Source: Planctomycetia bacterium
Lineage (GTDB): Bacteria > Planctomycetota > Planctomycetia > Pirellulales > Thermoguttaceae
NCBI GenBank assembly: GCA_030535245.1
Contig: JAUNBJ010000006.1
Location: forward strand, 1-64,000
Direction of reading: 5' to 3'
DNA length: 64,000 bases
The position numbers and the translations under genes were made by a program. The notes under the pieces are model-generated. The model had not been told where the DNA came from and searched no databases. It saw only the letters and a list, made by a program, of their open reading frames with translations. Positions 43,536 to 52,396 of this stretch are shown piece by piece (the first letter of the stretch is position 1; each line of letters opens with the position of its first letter).

Positions 43536-46150
43536 ATTCAAACGTCCTACAGAGGAATGGGGACTCCGAAAAACAGGAAGGTTCCAACCCTATTGAGTCG
43601 CAGGCGAACGCGATGGCGTTTTCCTCTTACTCAAGGCTGGCGGACATTAGTCTGTACTTTGAAAAAACCTGGACGGAGGAGCGGGTTTTATCCATTGAGG
43701 ATTGCCTTCGCATGGTTGGCGAGGAGGATCGCGAGGAGCTTTTTTCGCTGCTGCTTGAAATTGACGTCACCAAGGGATTTTTGGCCCGTGCGTTCGTCTC
43801 TATCGAGGAATATCAGACGCGATTTCCGCAGTGGAAGGAAATTGTCGACGTCGTTTTTTCGCAGTTCAACCAGCAGACGATTACCGGATACGGGCGTGTG
43901 GGGAAAAAAATCGGGCACTATTCGATTCAGGAAGTGCTTGGCAAAGGGGCGATGGGGATTGTTTTTCGGGCCACCGACGAGCACCTGCTTCGCACGGTTG
44001 CCATCAAGTATATTTTGCCGCTGAAGAATAAAACGCCGGAAAATCAGAAAAAACTGGTGGATCTTTTCCGCAATGAAGTCGCCATGCTGGGGCAGATGAA
44101 ACGCGACACGATGTTCGTTCAGGCCTATGAAAGCGACTGGGACGGCGATTTCATGTACCTGGTCATGGAATATGTTGACGGAAAGGATTTGGCAAAGTAC
44201 GTCCGACAAGAGGGGGGGAAACTCCCCTTCCCCGAAGCGGTGCGATACATCCGTCAAATTGCCGAGGGGCTGTGTGAAATCCATGATTTGGGAATCATCC
44301 ATCGGGACATTAAACCGGAAAACGTCGTACGATGCCAGGATGGTTCCATTCGCATTTTGGATTTGGGACTGGGCATTTTCAAGGATACGCATTCGGCATC
44401 GCGAATCCTGGAGCAGGTCCATCCTTCTAAAAAAGCGTTGGATCCCTCGACGCTGGTATTGATGGACAGCACCCAGGCCACTGCCGCCGGAACGCCCGCG
44501 TATTGGTCGCCGGAGGCGTATTACACTCCGGAAAGTGTGGACGCCCGAAGCGATCTGTTCAGTTTGGGGGGAACCTTTTTTTTCCTCTTAACGGGGCTTT
44601 TGCCGATTCAGTGGAGGAATCCCATTGAAAAGGCGGGGGAAAAGGAGCCTGTTTCTTTAAAGCAATTTCTGGAAACGCAAAAAATAGATCTTCCCGCCGA
44701 GGGGTTGGCCATTCTGGAGAAACTTCTGGAATTGGACGTGTCCCTTCGTTTTACTTCCGCGCACCAGCTACTGGAAGCGTTACAAAAGTTGGAAGAAAAA
44801 ATAACGCCGCGTCCCTGGTACGTTCGGTGGAAACGTTTCCTTCAGGGGGGAATGTTGCTGGTCGTCGTGGCCCTTTCTCTTTTGCTGTTTCACCTTTATT
44901 CGGGGGGGGCGAAATCGTTGGAATTGTCGGAATCGCAGATTGTCCAGACGAAATTCCAGACCGCGCAGCAGCTGGAAAAATCGGGGCAATCGAGTGCCGC
45001 GTTGGCATTGCTGATGGATTTATCCCCCGACTCCTTTGCCGATTCCGAAAAGGAAGCGTTCCTGGCTCTCCGTGGCGGGCTTTGCAAAGATCAATGGGAA
45101 AACCGGGAATACCTGCTGCGTGCCCAGAACGATTATTCCCAGTTAATTCAAATGAAGCCGGAGAATTTGAGTTATCACAAGGATTTGATTCGTCTGTATC
45201 TCGAACTTGGTGAGGAAGCACGGGCACGCGACGCGGTCATTCAAATTCAAAAACGTTACCCCAGGGAAGTGGTGTTTGCAATCCTGGACGCGGAAATTCA
45301 CATAACGGAAGCAGAAAACAAACATCTTTCCGAACCGGAAAAACATGCTCATTTGTCCGAGGCAATGGATATTTTAACCGACGTTCTGGGGCAGGACGCT
45401 TCCTTGTGGCAGGCTTATTTCTGGCGTGCCAGGGCCTACTACGCGATGCACCATATCGATTTCGCGCTGCGGGACCTGGAAGAACTTATGAAGCTGAACC
45501 GAAACATCCCTTCCGCCTGGCTTCTTTGGGCCGATCTTTACGTCGCGAAGAAAGATTATCCGGAGGCGCTGGAATGCTGGGATTACATCACACAACGGAA
45601 ACCCAATTTCACCAGTGCGGAATGGGCGGAGATTTTTCTAAAAAAGGCGCAGACGCTGTTTTTCCTTGAAAAATATGAAGAATGCATCGCGGCATGTTCC
45701 CGCAGTGAAAAAGAAGCGAAAGTTGCGTCGGCACAACTCCTGCAACTTCGGGCGGAATCTGCGTTTTACGCTTGCCGTTGGGAGATCGCGGCCGACGATT
45801 TCGAGAATTTATTCCTGGGGTATTCGCGTCAGCTTTTTTCCTCGAATCAGCAGATCATGTACGATACCATGCACGCCTTGTCCCTGTTTCAACTGGGTGA
45901 AAACGCGAAAAAGGTCGATTTGCGGAAAAAATACCTCAACGATTGTATTTCGGTCGTCGAGTCGAGCCAGAAACGCTTTTCCAATTCGGTAAAATTCTTC
46001 TTTTTCGAGAAGTATTGGAGTATGCGGGAAATTTACCTTCGGGCGAACATCCTTTTGGGAAACCAGGAGGTGGTACGCGAACATTCCGAATCCCTTTTCA
46101 AAACGATGCAGGAGACGGAGGCGCCTGCGTCCAACGCGACGCTGGAATAA
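43532..46150 (+). CDS. Transmembrane Ser/Thr protein kinase with TPRs
   Basis: The 872-residue protein overlaps the sigma gene stop by 4 nt. An N-terminal planctomycete-type extension (RFPQWKEIVDVVF, ~97-109) precedes the Hanks kinase domain (~130-420): loop GKGAMG, Lys159 in VAIKY, HRDIKPEN (257-264), DLG at 277 in place of DFG, and TPAYWSPEA. One membrane helix (~439-456) leads to ~410 residues of TPR-like helices that should lie in the periplasm, where the caspases are secreted. This suggests sensing outside and phosphorylating inside, with the sigma factor as the obvious candidate substrate. Confidence 0.92.
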   Translation: MNSNVLQRNGDSEKQEGSNPIESQANAMAFSSYSRLADISLYFEKTWTEERVLSIEDCLRMVGEEDREELFSLLLEIDVTKGFLARAFVSIEEYQTRFPQWKEIVDVVFSQFNQQTITGYGRVGKKIGHYSIQEVLGKGAMGIVFRATDEHLLRTVAIKYILPLKNKTPENQKKLVDLFRNEVAMLGQMKRDTMFVQAYESDWDGDFMYLVMEYVDGKDLAKYVRQEGGKLPFPEAVRYIRQIAEGLCEIHDLGIIHRDIKPENVVRCQDGSIRILDLGLGIFKDTHSASRILEQVHPSKKALDPSTLVLMDSTQATAAGTPAYWSPEAYYTPESVDARSDLFSLGGTFFFLLTGLLPIQWRNPIEKAGEKEPVSLKQFLETQKIDLPAEGLAILEKLLELDVSLRFTSAHQLLEALQKLEEKITPRPWYVRWKRFLQGGMLLVVVALSLLLFHLYSGGAKSLELSESQIVQTKFQTAQQLEKSGQSSAALALLMDLSPDSFADSEKEAFLALRGGLCKDQWENREYLLRAQNDYSQLIQMKPENLSYHKDLIRLYLELGEEARARDAVIQIQKRYPREVVFAILDAEIHITEAENKHLSEPEKHAHLSEAMDILTDVLGQDASLWQAYFWRARAYYAMHHIDFALRDLEELMKLNRNIPSAWLLWADLYVAKKDYPEALECWDYITQRKPNFTSAEWAEIFLKKAQTLFFLEKYEECIAACSRSEKEAKVASAQLLQLRAESAFYACRWEIAADDFENLFLGYSRQLFSSNQQIMYDTMHALSLFQLGENAKKVDLRKKYLNDCISVVESSQKRFSNSVKFFFFEKYWSMREIYLRANILLGNQEVVREHSESLFKTMQETEAPASNATLE

Positions 46151-46173
46151 TGCGGGAGTAAGGAGAACCTGTT

Positions 46174-46998
46174 TTGAAAAACCATTCCTTTGTAGCGACC
46201 GGGACACGGCTTGCGTTTCTCGGTTTTCTCCTCTGGGGAAAATGGTTGGCGGCAAGCGAAGTGGAGTGGAATCCTGAGGTACGGGAGGTGGGCGTTTTTC
46301 TGTGCCATGCCACCTTTTCGTGGGATATGGCAAAGGAACAGCTTCAGATACTGGCAAATTTGCAGCGCGATATTCAACAGAAACTGGGGCTTGGGGATCC
46401 CAGGGAAAAGGTGGAGGTTTTCCTTTTTTCGTCGCAGGAAACCTGGGCAAGGTACCATCGTCAATACCTTCCCGACACCCCCTTTCGCAGGGCGATGTTT
46501 CGGAAACCAGACGTTATTCTCAAAACAAAAAGCAGCCGGGGGAAGATTTACGCGTACCTTTCTCCCCAGCTCGAACAGGATTTGCGTCATGAGGGAACGC
46601 ATGCCATCCTGCACGCGACGCTTGGAAAGCCGCTCCCGATTTGGATTGACGAGGGATTGGCGGAGTATTTTGAGGTTTCTCTCCCCCCCTGGCAAAACCC
46701 CACCTGGTTGGAGCAAACGCGGAGCCGGCTCCAAAAGCACCAAACCATTCCGCTCAAAAAATTGGAAAAAATTACGGGAATGCGGGACATGACGCGAGAG
46801 GCCTATGGTGATTCGTGGGCCTGGGTGGTCTTTCTTTTGGACGGGCCTCAACCGATACGGCATATCTTACCCGATTACCTTCGAGACGTTTCCAAAAAGC
46901 TCTTTTATCCTTCCCTTTCCTCCCGAATCACAAAGGTTTCCAAAACGCCGCACGAAACGCTCCTGCAACGTTACTTTTTAAGGGAAATGCCCGATTAA
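46174..46998 (+). CDS. Secreted HExxH metallopeptidase, DUF1570-like
   Basis: A TTG start at 46174, with AAGGAG 8 nt upstream, gives 274 residues and a signal sequence (TRLAFLGFLLWGKWLAAS). The zinc site HEGTHAILH (139-147) is followed by WIDEGLAEYFE (~157-167), in which a Glu serves as the third ligand of the gluzincin type. This layout is the DUF1570/peptidase-MA-like group common in planctomycetes. It is the last gene of the run, 23 nt after the kinase, and would be co-expressed with caspases, sigma factor and kinase. The substrate is unknown. Confidence 0.82.
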   Translation: MKNHSFVATGTRLAFLGFLLWGKWLAASEVEWNPEVREVGVFLCHATFSWDMAKEQLQILANLQRDIQQKLGLGDPREKVEVFLFSSQETWARYHRQYLPDTPFRRAMFRKPDVILKTKSSRGKIYAYLSPQLEQDLRHEGTHAILHATLGKPLPIWIDEGLAEYFEVSLPPWQNPTWLEQTRSRLQKHQTIPLKKLEKITGMRDMTREAYGDSWAWVVFLLDGPQPIRHILPDYLRDVSKKLFYPSLSSRITKVSKTPHETLLQRYFLREMPD

Positions 46999-47029
46999 AC
47001 GGTGTTCCAAAGCATTGCGAACGAGCGTT

Positions 47030-49318
47030 TCAGAACGTTACTTTCCACGAAACGTTCACGCTCTTGGGGATGAATTTCACCCGAATAAGGTTCCCCTCCC
47101 GCGTCACTTCCGCCTGCTCGCCGCCGGAAATCTCCACCGTGGGAATCGAGCTTTCCGCAGCGTAAATCCGCAATTCATACGCCTCGCCCGCCACGGTTTC
47201 GCTCTTGCCGGAAAGCGTCTTTTCCGACCCGTTCCACACCTCGTCGGTCACGTCCAGAATCGGGCTGGCCACGTGCCGCGACGTCGAAAGCAACATCGGA
47301 TTCCCCGTCACTTCCCGCACCGCCAGAATCCGACAGACACCCCCCGGCAGCGTCTGCGTCAGGCGTCCGGAAAATTCCGGCACCAGACGGTTCTCCCAAA
47401 AGTCAAACGCCACGTACTTCCGATTCGCGTCGAAACCGACAAAATCCATGGCGTAATCGATCTTCGTTTCTTCCTTTTCTTTCCAGTTGAAAAGTCCCAA
47501 AATGTGATAATTCCCCTCCGAAAGCAGCCACACGTTGGCCAATTCGGAATGGAACAGATCGACCGGTCGCACGTTCGTTCGCTGGTGGTTCGGCATGGTG
47601 CGTCGCAGCACGTTCACCCGCTCGTCCGAAAGCTCCGGAAGCCAGTCACTGAACGCGTAAAGCTGCCCGGTTAACGCCACCCAGCTGGTAATCCATTGGG
47701 CACGCGAAAGCGGAATCGAATCCCGCACATACACCGGGTCGGGGTCGTTCCACCAGACGCGACCGTTGAAGAAATAACGGGCCGTTCCCCGCACCGGGCC
47801 GGCACAAATCCCCTCCCAGCTTGCACCGTTGTCCGGACCAATCCGCACGGCGTCCACCAGTCCATAATTCCCCCCCATCGTCCGCATGTTCTGCGAAATG
47901 TTGCACGACATGAGAAACACATCGTCGCCCGCCGCACTGCGAACCTGCCGCCACGCATCGCGAAAAACCTCCACGTTCGTCATCGTTTCGTCGTCGAAAT
48001 CCTGCAACCCGATATCGTCGGGCAGGTATTCATCGTTTACGTAAAGCTGCTCGACCGCCATGGCCGTCCATGTGCCGTCGATTTTGAAGTATTTATACCC
48101 CCAGTCCTTCGCAATCCGCGACACTTCCTCTTTCACGTACGCCTTCACCGCACAGTCGGTCATATCCAGGCACGTCCCTCCCCAGAACGTCTCGTACGGC
48201 GCCCCCTTTTTCTGCTTCACACGGTCGAATTTACGCGTGCTTTTCTCGCCGGGAGCCGGATAGTCGATTTTGCTTTTCACGAACCATTCCTGCTTGTCGG
48301 CATAATACGGGTCGTTGTAATTCCCCGAAAACGGCATGAACCACAGCCCCGCCGTCAGGCCATGCGCAACCAAATCATCCGCCGTGACTTTCATCCCATT
48401 CGGATACGGCCCCGCCGGGTCGGCCGCCGTGAAATTCTTCTTCGGGCCATTCTTCTTGGTGCCCAGCTGCCAGCAGTCGTCTATCTGGAAGAAATTCATT
48501 CCCCACGGCACCAGCTTTTTCGCCGCCATCTCCGCAAATTCCCGCGTGGAGGCTTCCGAACCCGCCTTGCCGTTTTTGTTGGAATACCACGTGCAATACC
48601 CCGTCGGACAAGGTTTCATCGTTATGTTATGGACTTTTGCCACAAAATCCGCGTACGCTTCCAGCCCCAGCCGGGCATCGGCAAATCGACCGATCACGAA
48701 CCAATCGCATTCCCGCCCCCCGTCCGCCGCCAGTGGAAGACGCCCAAATTCCTCAAACGCCGTCAGCGTCACCTGCGTGTCGCGTTTGCCGCTTTGCACG
48801 ATTCCGCTGCCCAACTCCGACGTGACCCAGCCCGCCACAACGCCCTCCCGCGTCTGGGGATGGGCCACCGCCAAAAACATGTAGCTGCCCTTGTGACCGT
48901 CCACCGCCCGCAACCCAGCCGTACCCAGCGCGGCCATTTTCGTGGGAACCCAATGTTCACTCAGCCGTATTTCCGGAAACGTCAGCTGCTTGACCACCGT
49001 TTCCTGCGACGCGTGCAACGAAACCATGAACACCGCCCACGGCAAATCTTTCTCCACCCGAATTTCCACCGCCGCCAGCACGCCGGGCTGAATCTCCACC
49101 CCCTCCAAAAGCAGTGAATCCTGCACGACGTTCGCCGACTTTGCCGCAACCTGCATTACCGCGAAATCGCCAATCTCCAACACGCTCCCCTCCGGATCGT
49201 ACGCAACCGAGAGCACACCGTTGGAAATCCGATATTCCCCTTCGTCCGCCCCTGCAAACGACACGCCCAGAACCCACATGCCCAGAACGACACCCAAACC
49301 CGCAATGCAACGTAACAT
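47030..49318 (-). CDS. Secreted GH36/GH27-like alpha-galactosidase
   Basis: The 762-residue protein starts MLRCIAGLGVVLGMWVLGVS (signal peptide). It has an N-terminal beta-sandwich, then a TIM barrel (~240-570): PTGYCTWYSNKNGKAG, FFQIDDCWQLG, and the nucleophile in YKYFKIDGTW (around residue 412). The acid/base Asp is in AVRIGPDNG (around 490). A C-terminal beta domain follows. It belongs to the clan D melibiase-type enzymes; the exact linkage is uncertain. An AAGGAG site precedes the start. It is the last gene of a unit with uxaC and two small membrane proteins. Confidence 0.85.
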   Translation of the reverse strand: MLRCIAGLGVVLGMWVLGVSFAGADEGEYRISNGVLSVAYDPEGSVLEIGDFAVMQVAAKSANVVQDSLLLEGVEIQPGVLAAVEIRVEKDLPWAVFMVSLHASQETVVKQLTFPEIRLSEHWVPTKMAALGTAGLRAVDGHKGSYMFLAVAHPQTREGVVAGWVTSELGSGIVQSGKRDTQVTLTAFEEFGRLPLAADGGRECDWFVIGRFADARLGLEAYADFVAKVHNITMKPCPTGYCTWYSNKNGKAGSEASTREFAEMAAKKLVPWGMNFFQIDDCWQLGTKKNGPKKNFTAADPAGPYPNGMKVTADDLVAHGLTAGLWFMPFSGNYNDPYYADKQEWFVKSKIDYPAPGEKSTRKFDRVKQKKGAPYETFWGGTCLDMTDCAVKAYVKEEVSRIAKDWGYKYFKIDGTWTAMAVEQLYVNDEYLPDDIGLQDFDDETMTNVEVFRDAWRQVRSAAGDDVFLMSCNISQNMRTMGGNYGLVDAVRIGPDNGASWEGICAGPVRGTARYFFNGRVWWNDPDPVYVRDSIPLSRAQWITSWVALTGQLYAFSDWLPELSDERVNVLRRTMPNHQRTNVRPVDLFHSELANVWLLSEGNYHILGLFNWKEKEETKIDYAMDFVGFDANRKYVAFDFWENRLVPEFSGRLTQTLPGGVCRILAVREVTGNPMLLSTSRHVASPILDVTDEVWNGSEKTLSGKSETVAGEAYELRIYAAESSIPTVEISGGEQAEVTREGNLIRVKFIPKSVNVSWKVTF

Positions 49319-49380
49319 AAATACTCCTTCTTGCGTTCCCGCTCAAATCCGAACCTTTAGAGAATCGCCGCTTTGCGACG

Positions 49381-49611
49381 TCACCTCCGGGGCGGCTCGA
49401 TTTGCGGAGGCTTCTTTTCCATCTCGAATTTTACCCGAATCGGCTTCAGGTCTTCCGTATCCCCCTTCTGCCGGGCCTGCTCGTAAACCTGCTCGGTGTG
49501 GGCAAACTTCACCCTCGTCTCGTTCCGATAAATCAAAAATCCTCCCACCGCACAGACAATCGCCAGCACGATAAGAAGGATCCATTCGATCAAAGCGTTT
49601 CCATTTCGCAT
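49381..49611 (-). CDS. Small single-span membrane protein
   Basis: The 76-residue protein starts MRNGNALIEWILLIVLAIVC: one N-terminal membrane helix (residues ~8-27) and a charged periplasmic or cytoplasmic tail (ETRVKFAHTEQVYEQARQKG, then PIRVKFEMEKKPPQIEPPRR). It begins 5 nt after the uxaC stop, and the GH36 gene begins 62 nt after it, so it is within the operon. A longer open frame running back through uxaC on this strand is the wrong frame of that gene. Function unknown. Confidence 0.6.
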   Translation of the reverse strand: MRNGNALIEWILLIVLAIVCAVGGFLIYRNETRVKFAHTEQVYEQARQKGDTEDLKPIRVKFEMEKKPPQIEPPRR

Positions 49612-49616
49612 CGGTC

Positions 49617-51035
49617 TTAAAACTGAAAATAACGTGCCGCGTTGTGATAACTGATGTCCGCAACCATCTCGCCAAGTAATTTTTCGTCGTTCGGCAAAAG
49701 GCCCTTTTTCACATCGTTCCCCAGCAAATTGCACAAAATGCGCCGGAAATATTCGTGACGCGTGTACGACAAAAACGACCGACTGTCCGTCAACATCCCC
49801 ACAAAACGACGCAAAAGCCCCAGATTCGACAACACGTTCATCTGCGTTTCCATGCCGTCTTTCTGATCCAGAAACCACCAGCCGCTCCCGAATTGAATCT
49901 TGCCGGGCGTCGTCCCATCCTGGAAATTCCCCAGCATCGTACCCACCACATGATTGTAAATCGGATTGAGGTTGTAAAGGATCGTGCGGGTCAGGTTCCC
50001 CTCTTTTTCCAATGCGTCGAAATACCGCGACATCGCCTGCGCCACGTCGCCGTCGCCGATGGAATCGAACCCCGTATCCGGCCCCAACTGCTCGTATTTT
50101 CGCGTATTGTTGTTCCGCATGGCGCCAAAATGGAACTGCTGCGTCCAGCCAAATTTCGCATTGAGCCTGCCCAGCTCGAACAGTACCCGCCACTGGAACG
50201 CGTCGCGCTCGGCCACCGAAACCGTGGCACTGCGGTCGGCCAGCACTTTTTTCAGCACGGCGTCGGCCGATTCCCGGGACACTTCCCCCATCGGAAACAG
50301 CCCCAACCCATGGTCTGAAAGCCGGCAACCGTGGGCATGGAAATACGCATACCGCTTCTCCAACGCCACCAAAAGTCCGTCGAAATCCCGAACGGTATCG
50401 CCCGTCACCTTTTCCAGCGCCGAAAGCCATGGGAAAAACACCGTCGGACAGTCAATCGCCATCGCCTTGTCCGGTCGAAACGTCGGCAGCACCCGCGTAC
50501 GAAACGCTCCGGTCGCGTTGGCCTGAGCGATCGCCGCATGAAATTCCAGCGAATCGACCGGGTCGTCGGTTGTGCAGACCGATTCCACCCGCATTTGCTC
50601 CATGATTCCCCGCGCGGAAAATTCCGGCTGTGCCAGTTTCTCATTGCACGCGTCCCAGATCGAGTCGGCCGTCTGGGGCGAGAGTAGCCGATCGTTGATT
50701 CCAAACGGACGATTCAGTTCCAAATGCGTCCAGTGGTACAGTGGATTCCGCAGCGTATACGGCACCGTCGCGGCCCAGGCGTCGTATTTTTCCCGGTCGG
50801 AAGCGTCGCCGGTGCAGAACCGTTCCGCCACGCCGTTGCTCCGCATGGCACGCCATTTGTAGTGGTCGCCGTAGAGCCAAATCTGCGTCAGGTTCTCGAA
50901 CCGCGTATCCTCAGCCACCTGTTGCGGCGGCAGGTGACAATGATAATCGATGATGGGTAAATCTTCCGCATACTGGTGAAACAACGTTTTTGCCAGCGGC
51001 GTTTCCAAAAGAAAATCGGGATGGATAAAATTCAT
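49617..51035 (-). CDS. uxaC: Glucuronate (uronate) isomerase
   Basis: UxaC isomerises glucuronate to fructuronate and galacturonate to tagaturonate, the entry step for hexuronate catabolism. The 472 residues match the family: [19 protein letters not shown] near the N-terminus with metal-ligand His residues, ...[38 protein letters not shown], and [18 protein letters not shown] near the C-terminus. It is flanked by two small membrane proteins and followed by the alpha-galactosidase, suggesting use of pectin- or mucin-like sugars. No uxaB/uxuA is present in the window. Confidence 0.95.
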   Translation of the reverse strand: MNFIHPDFLLETPLAKTLFHQYAEDLPIIDYHCHLPPQQVAEDTRFENLTQIWLYGDHYKWRAMRSNGVAERFCTGDASDREKYDAWAATVPYTLRNPLYHWTHLELNRPFGINDRLLSPQTADSIWDACNEKLAQPEFSARGIMEQMRVESVCTTDDPVDSLEFHAAIAQANATGAFRTRVLPTFRPDKAMAIDCPTVFFPWLSALEKVTGDTVRDFDGLLVALEKRYAYFHAHGCRLSDHGLGLFPMGEVSRESADAVLKKVLADRSATVSVAERDAFQWRVLFELGRLNAKFGWTQQFHFGAMRNNNTRKYEQLGPDTGFDSIGDGDVAQAMSRYFDALEKEGNLTRTILYNLNPIYNHVVGTMLGNFQDGTTPGKIQFGSGWWFLDQKDGMETQMNVLSNLGLLRRFVGMLTDSRSFLSYTRHEYFRRILCNLLGNDVKKGLLPNDEKLLGEMVADISYHNAARYFQF

Positions 51036-51036
51036 C

Positions 51037-51219
51037 TTACTTTTGCTCCCGTAAGGCTCCCCAACCGAGCCAGATCATAACCGCCGAAGCCGCCATGAAC
51101 ACAATATCCATGAAGATACTGTATCGCTGGAACGGCATCTCCATGCAAAGGTCTACCAGAAAAATCAAAAATACGACGAGGGAAAGAACCATCCCCACCC
51201 AACAAAGTGCCTTGGACAT
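51037..51219 (-). CDS. Small two-span membrane protein
   Basis: The 60-residue protein starts [20 protein letters not shown] and has a second hydrophobic helix ([21 protein letters not shown]). A strong GGAGG site lies before the ATG, and its stop is 1 nt before the uxaC start, so the two are co-translated. Small two-helix proteins with this layout occur ahead of metabolic genes in planctomycetes; function unknown. Confidence 0.7.
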   Translation of the reverse strand: MSKALCWVGMVLSLVVFLIFLVDLCMEMPFQRYSIFMDIVFMAASAVMIWLGWGALREQK

Positions 51220-51360
51220 AATGCCTCCTGTCTGACGCGTGCGGCCCCATTTCCCTTAATCATATCACAAGTACCTCTCCCTGTCAAGAATCAACCCCTC
51301 CCTGCGAACGGTGAAACGGAGAATGCGGCCCGAAATTGCGGTAAATTTAACCCCCAACCC

Positions 51361-52377
51361 CTAAAACGAAACCACCTGACCGTCGTTCCGAATCCCCAGA
51401 TTCTGATGGGTTTTAGGATCCATGCTGTAAGACATGCGCTGCACCGAACCGTCACACATCGCCATCCCAAACGTTCCTGCATGCGCGGAGCCAAAACGAC
51501 TGGGGGCCGTGTCGTACTGCGGACGATCCTGAACGGGGTAGTAACTTTGCGAAGTGGTACGAAGCGTATCGCCATCCCCCCCGGAGTAACCGGTCGCGTC
51601 GTCTCCTCCACAAAGCAACGTCGATGTGCCCATGTAACGATCCGACGCCATGTACTTCTCCCCACAAAGGTAGGTGTTGCTCGTGCCGTCGCGGATTTCC
51701 GCCAGCTTCACCTGGCTCCCGTGGTAAATCACCCCCGTTCCAACCGGTTTCCACTGATTTTTACGCAAAATGTCCATCGCATCGTTCATATCCTTCACCT
51801 CGGTAATATGACCGGGATGCGTCGAACCACAATTCCCCGCGTAATCCGTTTTGACGACGTTCTGCTCCCCCGACGGAAGCTGCACATTTTGGAACGTTGA
51901 ACTCGTAAATTTCGTGTACGACGTCTGGCATGGCCGACGCGAAGGGCACAGAAACAACGCTATCGGCGTCGTGACGACCGTTTCGCTCTTCTGCTTCTGA
52001 TCCGAAGTGATCGTGTCCGGCTGCCCGTCCGAACCCATCTGGAAAAGAGCGTTCTGCTCCATAAACGGCAAGACCGAAAAAGTCCACGCTCCCGGCTGCG
52101 CATAGGAAAAACCACGATCCGGATCGCCGCACCACGAATAATACCACCCCCCCGACGGAAGATTTTGCTGCGAACTCTCCAAATTCAAACAGGCCAACGC
52201 CATTTGCCGCAGGTGGTTGCTGCACTGCATTTGCCGCGCCGCTTCCCGCGCCTGCTGGACGGCGGGCAAAAGAAGCCCCACCAACATCCCGATGATCGCA
52301 ATCACCACCAACAACTCCACGAGCGTAAAGCCCATACGCCGTCTAAACTCTGGAAAAAAAGTTGGTCTTGATGCCAT
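51361..52377 (-). CDS. DUF1559 pseudopilin-like protein
   Basis: The start at 52377 (MASRPTFFPEFRRRM) leads to the prepilin cleavage site G/FTLVELLVVIAIIGMLVG, a normal ~16-residue leader. The 338-residue protein has the DUF1559 body with LCGEKYMASDRYMGT and MAMCDGSVQRMSYSMD. It is the clean counterpart of the repeat-bearing DUF1559 protein at 15.7 kb. It lies 19 nt behind a PEP-CTERM protein gene, the same order as at 13.8-17.0 kb. Probably processed by prepilin peptidase and exported by a type II-like system; its role is unknown. Confidence 0.88.
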   Translation of the reverse strand: MASRPTFFPEFRRRMGFTLVELLVVIAIIGMLVGLLLPAVQQAREAARQMQCSNHLRQMALACLNLESSQQNLPSGGWYYSWCGDPDRGFSYAQPGAWTFSVLPFMEQNALFQMGSDGQPDTITSDQKQKSETVVTTPIALFLCPSRRPCQTSYTKFTSSTFQNVQLPSGEQNVVKTDYAGNCGSTHPGHITEVKDMNDAMDILRKNQWKPVGTGVIYHGSQVKLAEIRDGTSNTYLCGEKYMASDRYMGTSTLLCGGDDATGYSGGDGDTLRTTSQSYYPVQDRPQYDTAPSRFGSAHAGTFGMAMCDGSVQRMSYSMDPKTHQNLGIRNDGQVVSF

Positions 52378-52396
52378 GGAACCCCACCCTACTTCC

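Noticed and set aside
47696-49117. Long plus-strand open frame antisense to the alpha-galactosidase gene
   Set aside because: Shadow of the glycoside hydrolase gene; composition is Arg/His/Pro-rich and there is no domain.
49612-50430. Upstream extension of the 76-residue membrane protein
   Set aside because: It is an alternative frame of uxaC on the same strand; the hydrophobic small protein has its own ATG at 49611.
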